A stretch of 64,000 nt of DNA, from assembly GCF_016919005.1 (NCBI RefSeq), contig NZ_JAFFQE010000009.1, positions 175,270 to 239,269 on the forward strand, in the 5' to 3' direction. Shown here piece after piece: positions 36,407-45,026 of this stretch. The first letter of the stretch is position 1. Each line of letters begins with the position of its first letter. A program made the translations under genes and the position numbers. Source of the stretch: Desulfopila inferna. Lineage in GTDB: Bacteria; Desulfobacterota; Desulfobulbia; Desulfobulbales; Desulfocapsaceae. Below the pieces are notes generated by a model. The model made no database searches and had not been told where the DNA came from. It saw only the letters and a program-made list of their open reading frames with translations.

Positions 36407-37357
36407 TTATCCCTTCACTAGTCTCTCTCTCGCCCTCATAAGACCTGTAAAAATTGCACCGGCTATATGGTCTGGAAAACCTTTAGGGATCATATCTTTT
36501 ACTGTCATAATACAGTCACCCACGATATCACAGCACTCCTGTAGTATTAACTCCATACTGATTGGGTCAAAACGACATTTTCTAGCAGTTTCCAACCAGT
36601 GTCTTCTGACAATGCGGTCCCAGCGGTAATGTCTGTTGTTACCCAGAACTGCCATGGCCATCTTGACCCGTTGAATATCAATCTGTTTTGCACTAACCAC
36701 GGGGTATATTGAAATGACGTCGTACAAGGGGGTCATTCGATACAGCCCACCACGAAGGTGAAAGATGCTGAAATTTTTTGCATGACCATCAATCCCGCCA
36801 AGCATCCAAAACAGCAGTTGCGATTTCATAAAGAGTTCCCTGTCTTCCTGACTACTTGCCGAACCTAACAGGATACCCATGACAGGTCTCATACCCGGGC
36901 CACCTTCAGCCTCATATTTTTGACCACCCGCCGTTCCAGTTGCCTGGCACATATCCTCCTGCGGCAATCGCATCAACCACCTCCCGTCTGTGGACCAACG
37001 CCTGTCGAATCTCTCAACCACCAGCACCTTCTGTTCACCGAACCGGGCAATATCGACTTTTGCCATTGGCACACCAAATGTTTCCAGCAGCCTCTGGCAG
37101 AGCCATTCATTCTCAACGCTCTCCCGCAGGTCAACTCCGGTGTGGCCAAGCTCACCAATGGGCAGTTTAAATATATGACTTGTTGGAGTCGCTCTTGATG
37201 GCCGGCACCAGGCCCCTTGATAAACCAGGATGCCCGAATACTTTTGTGAACTGAGAGGGAGAGAAAGAGAAATAGATCTGCGCTCATCATGGCCAAGCCA
37301 GCTCTGATCATAAATAAATGTCAGCAATCCCTTGGAAGAGCTTTCAAGCCCATTCAC
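36407..37357 (-). CDS. HipA-family kinase, internally and N-terminally truncated, no HipB partner
   Basis: The C-terminal HipA kinase fold is well preserved: THIFKLPIG, SVENEWLCQRL, VVERFDRRW, RLPQEDMCQATG and the catalytic-loop GIDGHAKNFSIF with LYDVIS following. About 100 residues usually lying between the N-terminal subdomain (SISLSLPLSS) and ATPTSHI are missing, and the first residues of the normal N-terminus are absent; the frame starts at GTG 37357 just after a stop. At 316 residues versus about 440, and with no hipB beside it, this is probably an inactivated remnant, though the kinase core could still fold. Confidence 0.7.
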   Translation of the reverse strand: MNGLESSSKGLLTFIYDQSWLGHDERRSISLSLPLSSQKYSGILVYQGAWCRPSRATPTSHIFKLPIGELGHTGVDLRESVENEWLCQRLLETFGVPMAKVDIARFGEQKVLVVERFDRRWSTDGRWLMRLPQEDMCQATGTAGGQKYEAEGGPGMRPVMGILLGSASSQEDRELFMKSQLLFWMLGGIDGHAKNFSIFHLRGGLYRMTPLYDVISIYPVVSAKQIDIQRVKMAMAVLGNNRHYRWDRIVRRHWLETARKCRFDPISMELILQECCDIVGDCIMTVKDMIPKGFPDHIAGAIFTGLMRARERLVKG

Positions 37358-37393
37358 TAAAATTCCGGCATTTTATTGGCATTCGAAATATCA

Positions 37394-39388
37394 TTAAGTC
37401 AAGTCCGACCCACTCTCGCAATGCCTAAGGGCGTTGTCGAGCACTTCCTGGAACTTCTGAATATTATAAGGCTTGGCGATGGCCCCGCTAAATCCGTAAT
37501 CACGATAATTTGACATGATAGGGTCGTTCGAATAACCACTTGACACAATCAAGCAGGCGTTAGGGAACTGAGAGAGGATCTGCTCAGCTGCCTGCTTGCC
37601 TCCCACTCCTCCGGGAATGATCAGGTCCATTATAACTGCCAGAAATGGAGTATCGGAGTCCATCGACGCCTTATAGTGATCAATCGTTTCTTCTCCGTTT
37701 GAACATGTTGTCACGACATATCCAAGATAGGCGAGCATCGACGATGCAATTTTAATGATCATTTCTTCGTCATCCATGACGAGAATTGACCCGCCTATAT
37801 GCTTGTCCACCGGCTGTCCGGAGGTTTCTTCCTGGTAATGTGCAGAGGCTTTTCCGATTGATGGCAGGTGGATTGTAAAGGTCGTTCCATTGCCAACAGT
37901 GGAAGCTGCTTGAATATGGCCGCCATGCCTGTGTACGATCGAGTGGACCGATGAGAGTCCCATACCGGTGCCGGTCGATTTGGTCGTGAAGTAGGGGTCA
38001 AAGATCTTTTTAAGATCATCTGTGGGTATTCCGCATCCCTGATCGATAAATGTCAGTTGGAGATAGGGGCCTGGGGGAAGTGAAAATGCATTCTTTTCGT
38101 TCAGTAGTTCATTTCGGGCGGAGACTTTCAGCACGCCTCCTCCCGGCATCGCCTGCGTGGCGTTGATGATGATGTTATGAAAAACCTGGGTCATCTGGCC
38201 TTCGTCGGCTTCGAGGGCATGGATGGAATCAGGTATGTCAACGATTCCTTTGACATTTGAACCCAGTAGGGCAAAGGAAAGCGCTTCTTCTACAAGGTGT
38301 TTGAGCGATACCACGTGCTTGATCGGCTGACCGCCGCGTGCGAAGGTCAATAGTTGGTGCGCCAGCTCTCCGGCCCTCACCGCTGCCCTTTCAGCCTGTG
38401 CCAAGGGTTTGTTGGATTTATGGGTGGGATCGAGAAAAATTTTCGCAAACGAAATATTACCCATGACTCCAGTCAGGATATTGTTGAAATCATGGGCAAT
38501 TCCTCCAGCAAGCACACCCAGGGATTCCAGCTTCTCAAATTTCAGCTTTTCATATTCGAATTTTTTCAGCTCCGTTATATCGCGGGTGACAGAGAGGAGA
38601 TGTGTAACCCCCTTGAGGGAGATAAGTCTCGCCGATATCAATGCGGTAATGATGCTGCCGTTTTTTAATCGAAATTGCATCTCAAGATTCTGGTAAAACC
38701 CTTTTTCCCGAAGCCCTTGGACTAATATGCTCCGATCAGCTGGATGGTGCCAAAGATTGAGTTCCAGGACCGTCTTGCCTATAACTTCCTCACGGGTAAA
38801 ACCTGTAATTTTCGTAAACCCTTGATTGATATCGACAAAACAACCGTCATCCAGACGGCTGATGGCCACTGCATCGGGATTGAAATCAAATGTTGTACGG
38901 AACTTGTCTTCGCTTTCCCGCAAGGTGTTATTCAACTTCCTCAGCATTTCATTTTGCTCGGCGAGTTTTAGATTAACAAGCCGGAGTTCGTTTTCCTGAC
39001 ATTTCCTGTTGTTAATGTTGAAGGTCACACCGACAAACCGCCTGCCATGCTTATGATTCGAACTCTGCATGATTTTTCCGTAATTGGCGTACCAGACCCA
39101 TGACCCGTCTTTGGCCTTCAGTCTAAACTCGCATCGGTATTCAGGTGTTACCCCTGTCAAATGCTCATTGATTGCTGCCTTGACTAAGGGGACATCCTCT
39201 GGATGGACAAAGGCAAACTGGTCATCTATGCAGACAAGGGCCTCCTCTTCGCTATAGCCGAGTTCAGTAAATGTTTTAGATGCCTCGCGGGTAACCTCAC
39301 CGGTAACCAGATCGTTCTCCCAAAGATCAAGTCCCGCAGCCTCCAAAGCAAGTGCCAGGCGATCTTTATCTAGCTCTTCTTCACCCAT
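37394..39388 (-). CDS. PAS-PAS hybrid sensor histidine kinase with C-terminal receiver
   Basis: Soluble hybrid kinase of 664 residues with two PAS domains (about 10-130 and 165-285). The HisKA box is GGIAHDFNNILTGVMGN, followed by HATPase motifs GCGIPTDDL and GTGMGLSSVHSIV, and a receiver (ILVMDDEEM, phosphoacceptor Asp in VIMDLIIPGG). No transmembrane segment is visible, so it senses a cytoplasmic signal. It starts 4 bp below the DUF917 gene on the same strand, so the two are co-transcribed, an unusual pairing. Confidence 0.92.
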   Translation of the reverse strand: MGEEELDKDRLALALEAAGLDLWENDLVTGEVTREASKTFTELGYSEEEALVCIDDQFAFVHPEDVPLVKAAINEHLTGVTPEYRCEFRLKAKDGSWVWYANYGKIMQSSNHKHGRRFVGVTFNINNRKCQENELRLVNLKLAEQNEMLRKLNNTLRESEDKFRTTFDFNPDAVAISRLDDGCFVDINQGFTKITGFTREEVIGKTVLELNLWHHPADRSILVQGLREKGFYQNLEMQFRLKNGSIITALISARLISLKGVTHLLSVTRDITELKKFEYEKLKFEKLESLGVLAGGIAHDFNNILTGVMGNISFAKIFLDPTHKSNKPLAQAERAAVRAGELAHQLLTFARGGQPIKHVVSLKHLVEEALSFALLGSNVKGIVDIPDSIHALEADEGQMTQVFHNIIINATQAMPGGGVLKVSARNELLNEKNAFSLPPGPYLQLTFIDQGCGIPTDDLKKIFDPYFTTKSTGTGMGLSSVHSIVHRHGGHIQAASTVGNGTTFTIHLPSIGKASAHYQEETSGQPVDKHIGGSILVMDDEEMIIKIASSMLAYLGYVVTTCSNGEETIDHYKASMDSDTPFLAVIMDLIIPGGVGGKQAAEQILSQFPNACLIVSSGYSNDPIMSNYRDYGFSGAIAKPYNIQKFQEVLDNALRHCESGSDLT

Positions 39389-39392
39389 CGCT

Positions 39393-40598
39393 TTAAATTC
39401 CAGACTCTAGCTCTTGAGGATATGGGAGTGCGCCTGCATATCCGATGTTGCGCAACAGCTCTGCAAAAGAAGCGACCACCCCTGGAGTCTTGCAAAGTGT
39501 CGGCGCTGCATTGACCTTAATGATGCTCACCGTACTGCCTGTGCTTTTCCCTGTTTCTGAATTGAAATAAAGAGCGAGGTCGTTAGTCGCATTGGAAAAA
39601 CCGAGTCCATTGCTTTCCGAATAATAGCAGATAGAATCCGGGGCGATGATGTTTGGAACACTGCCAAGACTTGAATACATGATTAAGTTCTCGTTGAGAT
39701 TGTATAAATAATGTGTTTCCGTGCTTTTGCTCTGGTCTGGTGAATTGTCCAAACGAATGATGCCGGCATCAAGGGAACCGCTGGTTGTCGTTTGAATAAT
39801 AGCGGTGATATAAAAATTGGTAAGCACAGGTACTGCAGCTCGATCAGTGAGTTCTGCAATTTTACAGGCAACGATGGCTGTTGGTGGAGGTGTTGTTGCA
39901 GTCAGCAGAAATTGCCCTAAGGCTCTGGTTTGGCTGACAGTATTCTTTATATAATTCCCCGACAATGCATATTGATTACTGATATTGGATGGCCAGAGGG
40001 CTATGCCTGCAAAGCTTCCAAAAGCAGAAGTGATGCTGCCGGCTAAGGCTTCCATCTGCGCTGCAGATCCTGCCTTTAAAGTGGCAGATTGAATAGCTGT
40101 TAATGTACCGGCGTTATTTGCCAGTGAACAGGGGCTTACTGCCAGGTTAGGGCTGCCACCGTAGCTGGTTTGCGGCAGTTCCGGCACGGCTCTGCCGGCC
40201 CCGTCGCCATCGACGACCCAGCTGATAGAATTATCGGTTTGAGCCGCTGCCAGGAAGGGTACGATAGTGTTGATTGCCCCGATTTCAACTGGAATGACGC
40301 AACTCAAAACAAAGCCTGCTGCTTGTTGAAATGTGCTGATGGTATTGGCGATGGAATGATTAACATCAGATAGCGTCATGTTGGCGGCGGCATCCGGTGA
40401 ACCCATCATGGCAAGTACGCAACAGTTTGTTGCGCCATCATATTCTTGTATGGGAATGGCACCGCTCCAACCAGTAGCCTCAAATTCTTTGATGATATTC
40501 ACAGCGTCGAGATAGCTTCCACCGCCACCGCTGGCCAGGATTGCAGCACCTGCAGCAATATACTTAAGATCAGCAATCCTGTAGTAATCATTGACCAT
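39393..40598 (-). CDS. DUF917-family protein (S-methylthiohydantoin desulfurase-like)
   Basis: A 401-residue protein with the DUF917 pattern: GAAILASGGGGSYLDAV at the start, AMMGSPDAA, IPVEIGAINTIVPFLAA and VVDGDGAGRAVPELPQTSY. Relatives are often found near hydantoinases, and one was linked to desulfurization of methylthiohydantoins. Here there is no hydantoinase, and the downstream partner is a sensor kinase. The second half is unusually rich in Ser/Thr/Asn/Ala. It may produce, remove or bind the metabolite sensed by the kinase; this is inference. Confidence 0.8.
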   Translation of the reverse strand: MVNDYYRIADLKYIAAGAAILASGGGGSYLDAVNIIKEFEATGWSGAIPIQEYDGATNCCVLAMMGSPDAAANMTLSDVNHSIANTISTFQQAAGFVLSCVIPVEIGAINTIVPFLAAAQTDNSISWVVDGDGAGRAVPELPQTSYGGSPNLAVSPCSLANNAGTLTAIQSATLKAGSAAQMEALAGSITSAFGSFAGIALWPSNISNQYALSGNYIKNTVSQTRALGQFLLTATTPPPTAIVACKIAELTDRAAVPVLTNFYITAIIQTTTSGSLDAGIIRLDNSPDQSKSTETHYLYNLNENLIMYSSLGSVPNIIAPDSICYYSESNGLGFSNATNDLALYFNSETGKSTGSTVSIIKVNAAPTLCKTPGVVASFAELLRNIGYAGALPYPQELESGI

Positions 40599-40916
40599 AC
40601 CAGCCTCATTCCATATTGTTTTCCAGATTATTTATTGGCTCTCCCTATATCGAACTGCTTTTAGCAAGCGCCTAGCGCTTGATTCAAGCAAAAGTGAGAT
40701 ATTAGGTGGTCAGCCATCGCTTTCTATTCAATCAACGCTGCATCGTATCTTTTTCCAGCCGTATATGCAAGGCCGCCAACAGCTCTCCGTTGTGTTCATG
40801 TCGGGTTTTCAGCTTTACGGGTCTCTCCTGGGTTCACGAAAGCAACCGGGAAAGAACTGGGAAAGAAAATAGCCGAAACCAAACAGTAATAAATTGTTTA
40901 ATTTCGACTACTTAAC
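40599..40916. other. Intergenic region left of the island
   Basis: 318 bp with no supported gene. Short plus-strand frames lack ribosome sites. The upstream promoter of the DUF917-kinase pair should lie here. Confidence 0.3.
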
Positions 40917-40992
40917 TGGTGGAAATGGCGGGAGTCGAACCCGCAGCCCAGGTCATATTTTTATATATATTTCAAAATTTTATACCATTTCC
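40917..40992 (-). repeat. tRNA-like 3' end / putative attachment site (left)
   Basis: On the minus strand the end reads as a perfect T arm (GCGGG-TTCGACT-CCCGC, 40928-40944), a 7-nt acceptor strand CATTTCC, discriminator A and CCA (40917-40919). A GGAAATG at 40986-40992 could pair with it, giving exactly 76 nt. The middle 41 nt are AT-rich and form no D or anticodon arm, so it cannot be a working tRNA. It is best read as an att site made from a tRNA or tmRNA 3' end. Confidence 0.55.
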
Positions 40993-41000
40993 TTATCACC

Positions 41001-41020
41001 TTACCGACTATTTACCGACT
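41001..41020 (+). repeat. Tandem TTACCGACT repeat (left arm-type site)
   Basis: TTACCGACTA followed by TTTACCGACT forms two tandem copies just inside the left tRNA-like sequence. The same pair (TTACCGACCG, TTTACCGACC) recurs at 50306-50325 just inside the right copy. This arrangement fits arm-type integrase binding sites. Confidence 0.5.
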
Positions 41021-41201
41021 AAAAGGACCTTGACTAAAATCTCGGTTATACAAAAACAAGATGTACAGTAGTAAGCTAAGATATTGAAAAATATGGTAGT
41101 TATTAAGGTGTCCATTGGAAGTTTCAAATGCTAACACCAGAAAATATGGTAGCTGTTATTCGCTGGCATCGCCCGGGTGGTACGGTTATTACCTTCAAAT
41201 G

Positions 41202-42989
41202 TTATCGCTCTGCGGGCAGGGTAAAATAAAAAACGGCCCCCTTTCCGACCTCTCCCTCGGCCCAAATTTCTCCGCCATGGCGTTTAATCACTCTTTCAAC
41301 AATGGGGAGACCTATGCCCGTCCCGGAAAATTCGCTCTCGCTGTGCAGCCGCTGAAAAGGCTGAAACAGCCTGTCGGCCTGTTCCATAGGAAATCCTGCA
41401 CCATTGTCGCGAATGAAAAACACCTTCTTTCCATTTTTTTGATAGCTGCCGAACTCTACATGGGCTCCGGTGGTCTTACTGGTATATTTCAAGGCATTAC
41501 TTATGAGATTGGTCAACGCTATCCTTATAAGCTGAGCATCTCCTTGTACCTTCAGCCCGTCGGCAACATGTAATTCGACATGTTTTTTTTGATGCTGTTG
41601 TTCAAGTTCGTGGACTACGGCTTTGGCCATAAAACTCAGATCGATTTCCTGAATATCCACCTCCTGTCTGGAGATGCGTGACAAACGCAACATATTATCA
41701 ATCAGAAGGTTCATTTTTTTAGCCCCCGCCGTTATTCTCTGCAGATACTCATTCGCCTTGCCGTCCAGTTGATCTGCATAATTGTGCAGAAGGGAGCTGA
41801 AGCCGACTAAGGCGCGCAATGGAGCACGCAGGTCATGGGAGAGGGAATAGGAGAAGGCCTCAAGTTCACGGTTGACAGTGGCGAGCTCTTCGGTTTGGCG
41901 CTCAAGTGCCTTTTGGGTATTTACCTGCTTTGTAATATTCCGCGCTATTTGCGCTGCACCGAAAACCTTGCCATGCTCATCGCGCAGCGGATACGTGCGT
42001 ATATCGTAGATCTGTTCATTTTCAGCTGGGCCGAATGATTCGGTAGTGCTGAACGATTTACCTTCAAGAGCCGGGCGCCATACTGCTTCCGTCTTGCGCT
42101 TATCTTCTGGCCAGGGGATAAGCATTTCCATCGTGCTCATTCCCACCTCGATGTGCACCCCAAACAACTTGTTCATTTCTCGACAATAGGCCTCATTGAC
42201 GAATAAATATCGAAACTCGAGGTCCTGTGCGGCAATCAGATCGTCTGTTCCCAGCGCCATTTCCTGCAACAGAGAGGACGTCTTATGCAATTCTTCTTCA
42301 GTATGCTTGCGTTCTTTTATTTCCTGTTTTAATAGTTCATTTGTATTTTTTAGTTCGAAAGTTCGTGTATCCAGACGGTCAGCAAAATTTTCTTTCAGTA
42401 TAATAAGCTCTCTAGTGGATTTATTTGTGTACTGTGCTGTTCTAAATGAAAGTATAGCAAAAAGAGTAACCATAGCAGCCATAGCTAGATGAATCATATC
42501 AAAAATGATGACGAACCTTACGATTATGGGAGCTAAAGCAGGTATGATAAAAGCGAGAAAAACAGGCATGATTGGAGAAAAAACAGCCACTGCGCCCGCT
42601 GTCATGCCTGCGAGTGTAAAAGCAATAAATACTTGGTGTGCTAATGATTGTACCGGAAAAAGAAAGATTGCGGTCGAACCCCACAAAATGCCAGATATGC
42701 CTAGGCCAAAAAATAACAGCAGTCCCCATAGGCGCATATTTTTTTCTTCTTTTTTTATCCTTAGAAAATATGAATTTAGAAAAAGTCTCACTAAGGATAC
42801 AAGAGAGAGTGTCAAAAACCATGAAACCAATAACCAGTGCGATATCTGGTGCCACAGAACTAATAATAATATTGCCGAATTAATGAGGGTAGCAAGAATG
42901 CCAGTGTTAGATCGTTCGTATATTTGTGTTAATAAAATAGGATAAAGGCGCTCATCAAATTGGGAATATTTTTGTTTTGAATGGCTCAT
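41202..42989 (-). CDS. Membrane-bound PAS sensor histidine kinase
   Basis: Kinase of 595 residues. An N-terminal integral-membrane sensor has about six helices (residues 28-190), followed by a short coiled coil, a PAS domain (about 240-360), a HisKA box with YSLSHDLRAPLRALVGFSS, and an HATPase with DNGAGFPMEQADRLFQPFQRLH and GTGIGLPIVERVI. It has no receiver and no adjacent response regulator, so the partner is elsewhere. It lies just inside the left border of the putative island. Confidence 0.92.
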   Translation of the reverse strand: MSHSKQKYSQFDERLYPILLTQIYERSNTGILATLINSAILLLVLWHQISHWLLVSWFLTLSLVSLVRLFLNSYFLRIKKEEKNMRLWGLLLFFGLGISGILWGSTAIFLFPVQSLAHQVFIAFTLAGMTAGAVAVFSPIMPVFLAFIIPALAPIIVRFVIIFDMIHLAMAAMVTLFAILSFRTAQYTNKSTRELIILKENFADRLDTRTFELKNTNELLKQEIKERKHTEEELHKTSSLLQEMALGTDDLIAAQDLEFRYLFVNEAYCREMNKLFGVHIEVGMSTMEMLIPWPEDKRKTEAVWRPALEGKSFSTTESFGPAENEQIYDIRTYPLRDEHGKVFGAAQIARNITKQVNTQKALERQTEELATVNRELEAFSYSLSHDLRAPLRALVGFSSLLHNYADQLDGKANEYLQRITAGAKKMNLLIDNMLRLSRISRQEVDIQEIDLSFMAKAVVHELEQQHQKKHVELHVADGLKVQGDAQLIRIALTNLISNALKYTSKTTGAHVEFGSYQKNGKKVFFIRDNGAGFPMEQADRLFQPFQRLHSESEFSGTGIGLPIVERVIKRHGGEIWAEGEVGKGAVFYFTLPAER

Positions 42990-43602
42990 GTATTAAGCAT
43001 ATTCTATTTAGGAAAAACATTTCAAGGAGACAATAAACTACGGAAAAGCCGCCGGGTGTTTGTGTCCCTTTCAATGTGATTGTTGGGAAAAAACTTAAAA
43101 TATCTATCTTACAGAGACCTTCTTAAAATCTTGATTTGTTTCTTTTTCTGGTTCTACTCTATAAAGGTTCAGGGATGGAAATATCGCCCTGCGCGGAGAA
43201 GATCGCCCCGACGGTTTTGTCGGAATCTATGGTGATGGTCACGGTGGTATCGATGCCCTGCAGGCGCTATCCTCCCCGCAGGTATGTCGCCGCTTGCTTC
43301 TGCCCAAGGCCAAAAAAGGGGACCCATCCTGGCAAAAGAATATTCCATGAGGGGGCGTGGTATGGGAAGAAGAGAGATACTACTATGGTTCGCGCTGTTG
43401 TATAACACTCCGGTTTCTTTTTACCACTAACAGTAGACACCTAAAACTGGAGCTCTATTTCCGTTACACAAGGTGATCTTTGGTAATCTAAAGTTTCGAG
43501 TTGCTCCATTTCTGATCAATTCTCTGTTTAGCCGATCCTACCCTCACAGGAAAAATCTCAATGTGAGGATATCTGCTACCCTTTAATGTTTCCCCTACGA
43601 AC
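42990..43602. other. Gene-poor region with a decayed coding remnant
   Basis: On the minus strand between about 43170 and 43275 a frame reads GIDTTVTITIDSDKTVGAIF. This resembles the repeat of bacterial InlB-B/Listeria-Bacteroides surface proteins, but it is interrupted by stops, so it looks like the eroded tail of a surface-protein gene. The rest holds an 82-bp dispersed repeat copy (43477-43558). No intact gene is seen. Confidence 0.35.
43477..43558 (+). repeat. Dispersed ~82-bp repeat, copy A
   Basis: Shares CTTTGGTAA, GCTCCATTTCTGA, CAATTC and CCTACCCTC blocks in the same order and spacing with copies at 51404-51484 and 55393-55476. Read backwards, all three give a similar peptide (EL-F/I-x-NG then LPK), so they may be eroded copies of one coding segment. 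Confidence 0.55.
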
Positions 43603-43941
43603 CTATGCTTCTGGATCGATAAACCCCAACTGTTTGACAGCCCATGAGTGCATCATCTCTAAAATAGGAAATGCGCTTTGACCAAGTTCGGTCAAGCTAT
43701 ATTCAACCCGTGGTGGTACTTCCGGATATACAGTTCGTAATATCAGTCCGTCTTTTTCCAACTCTTTTAATTGTTGAGTCAGCATTTTCTGACTGACTCC
43801 CGGCACTATTCTCTCCAACTCGTTGTAACGTTTAGTCCCTTCATTTAGATGCCAAAGCATCAGGCACTTCCATTTTCCACTCAATAGAGCCATGGAAACT
43901 TCAACCGGGCAGTGGTATTGCTTTTCGTTCCAGCTAATCAT
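43603..43941 (-). CDS. HxlR-family (MarR-like winged helix) transcriptional regulator
   Basis: Regulator of 112 residues. HCPVEVSMALLSGKWKCLMLW carries the conserved N-terminal Cys11 that acts as an electrophile or redox switch in HxlR proteins such as YodB/HypR, and VSQKMLTQQLKELEKDGLI is the recognition helix and wing. It is divergent from the VOC gene with a 177-bp shared region containing a perfect 12-bp palindrome, so it likely represses itself and the VOC gene. Confidence 0.93.
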   Translation of the reverse strand: MISWNEKQYHCPVEVSMALLSGKWKCLMLWHLNEGTKRYNELERIVPGVSQKMLTQQLKELEKDGLILRTVYPEVPPRVEYSLTELGQSAFPILEMMHSWAVKQLGFIDPEA

Positions 43942-43999
43942 AATATCGTGTAACCCTCAAAAAAAATTGATCATAGAACCGGCTAATTCAGACAATTCA

Positions 44000-44011
44000 A
44001 ACCAATTGGTT
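44000..44011. promoter_or_regulatory. Palindrome AACCAATTGGTT, candidate HxlR operator
   Basis: A perfect 12-bp palindrome in the divergent hxlR-VOC region, 59 bp above the hxlR start. Position and symmetry fit a dimeric winged-helix regulator. No consensus is known for this member. Confidence 0.45.
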
Positions 44012-44118
44012 CGTGTCGAACAAAATAGTGCCTTCTTGTTACTCTATTTCCTATTGCTATAGTGTCACTGTACCAACGATAACATCTGAACAACAATAAA
44101 ATATATAGGAGCACTAAA

Positions 44119-44622
44119 ATGACATATCCAAGAACTTTTTCTCATATCGGATTATCTGTGACTGACCTTGACAAAGCGGTAGAATTCTACACCAAGGTAC
44201 TCGGTTGGTACGTAATTATGCCACCAACTGAGATAGCATCAGATGACTCTGCAATTGGGATAATGTGCGATGACGTTTTCGGTAAAGGCTGGGGAAGCTT
44301 TAAGATTGCCCACCTTTCAACAGGCGACAAAATCGGCGTTGAAATTTTTGAATTTAAAAACGCAGAACAACGTGAAAACAACTTTGAATATTGGAAAACT
44401 GGTGTATTTCACTTCTGTGTGCAGGATCCTGACGTTGAAGGACTGGCTGCTAAAATTGTAAAAAATGGCGGCAAACAGAGAATGCCGGTAAGAGAGTACT
44501 ACCCAGGGGAAAAACCATATCGAATGGTTTACTGTGAAGATCCATTCGGGAATCTTATCGAGATTTACTCCCACAGCTATGAGTTGACCTACTCTGCAGG
44601 AGCATATCAAGACAAGCTGTAA
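44119..44622 (+). CDS. VOC-family (glyoxalase/dioxygenase fold) protein
   Basis: A 167-residue protein with two beta-alpha-beta-beta-beta modules. Metal-ligand positions are visible as His9 (FSHIGLSV), Glu in GVEIFEFKN, His in GVFHFCVQD and Glu in GNLIEIYSHSY, as in lactoylglutathione-lyase-like enzymes. AGGAG lies 7 nt upstream. Divergence from an HxlR gene and the downstream detoxification genes suggest a role with methylglyoxal-type or other electrophiles; the substrate is unproven. Confidence 0.88.
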   Translation: MTYPRTFSHIGLSVTDLDKAVEFYTKVLGWYVIMPPTEIASDDSAIGIMCDDVFGKGWGSFKIAHLSTGDKIGVEIFEFKNAEQRENNFEYWKTGVFHFCVQDPDVEGLAAKIVKNGGKQRMPVREYYPGEKPYRMVYCEDPFGNLIEIYSHSYELTYSAGAYQDKL

Positions 44623-44825
44623 CTTTTACAGCCATCAGCGTGGCAACCGACCTTCGTCTTAAAAACAGTAGTAGTAGAGAGTGATAATGTATATCGACTT
44701 TGAAAGATTATGGGAGCCCGTACTAATAACAAAATAGTATTGGTAGCTGAGGGCTCTGATGGTTCATACCAGGAACAAGCTGAACTTGTTTATATTAAGG
44801 CATATTCAGTTTTGCCATAAGGTAT
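44623..44825. other. Intergenic region between the VOC and tetR genes
   Basis: A 36-codon frame (ATG 44710 to TAA 44818-44820, MGARTNNKIVLVAEG...) lies here without a ribosome site and is not called. The transcript end is the palindrome at 44826-44859. Confidence 0.3.
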
Positions 44826-44859
44826 TTTTTCTTGCAATCAGTACTGATTGCAGGAAAAA
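44826..44859. terminator. Bidirectional terminator-like palindrome
   Basis: A perfect 20-bp palindrome (44833-44852, TGCAATCAGT and its complement) is flanked by TTTTTTC on the left and GGAAAAA on the right. It could terminate transcription in either direction, closing the VOC transcript and insulating tetR. Confidence 0.65.
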
Positions 44860-44990
44860 TTCAATAGGATACCATGTGTAAAGGTCGACTTTCAGTTTTT
44901 AGAAAAATAAAATGAACCCTTTAACCGCCCTGAATTGCATCCATAACAAATGGGTGGATGTGTTTTCATAAGATAATTATCAAACATCCA

Positions 44991-45005
44991 TAGACGACCG
45001 GTCTA
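44991..45005. promoter_or_regulatory. TetR operator, site 1
   Basis: TAGACGACCGGTCTA, with TAGAC/GTCTA arms, lies 22 bp above the tetR start. The same TAGACGACyGGTC core recurs before the alkenal reductase gene at 45670. This resembles the TAGAC..GTCTA palindromes bound by NemR/AcuR-type repressors. Confidence 0.7.
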
Positions 45006-45026
45006 TTAGGTGTTACAGTATTTTCC

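Noticed and set aside
40917..40992. Functional tRNA gene
   Set aside because: Only the acceptor and T arm fit; no D arm, anticodon stem or anticodon can be drawn.
43136..43408. Overlapping 89- and 79-codon frames on both strands
   Set aside because: Neither has a ribosome site; the third frame's InlB-like trace shows this is decayed sequence.
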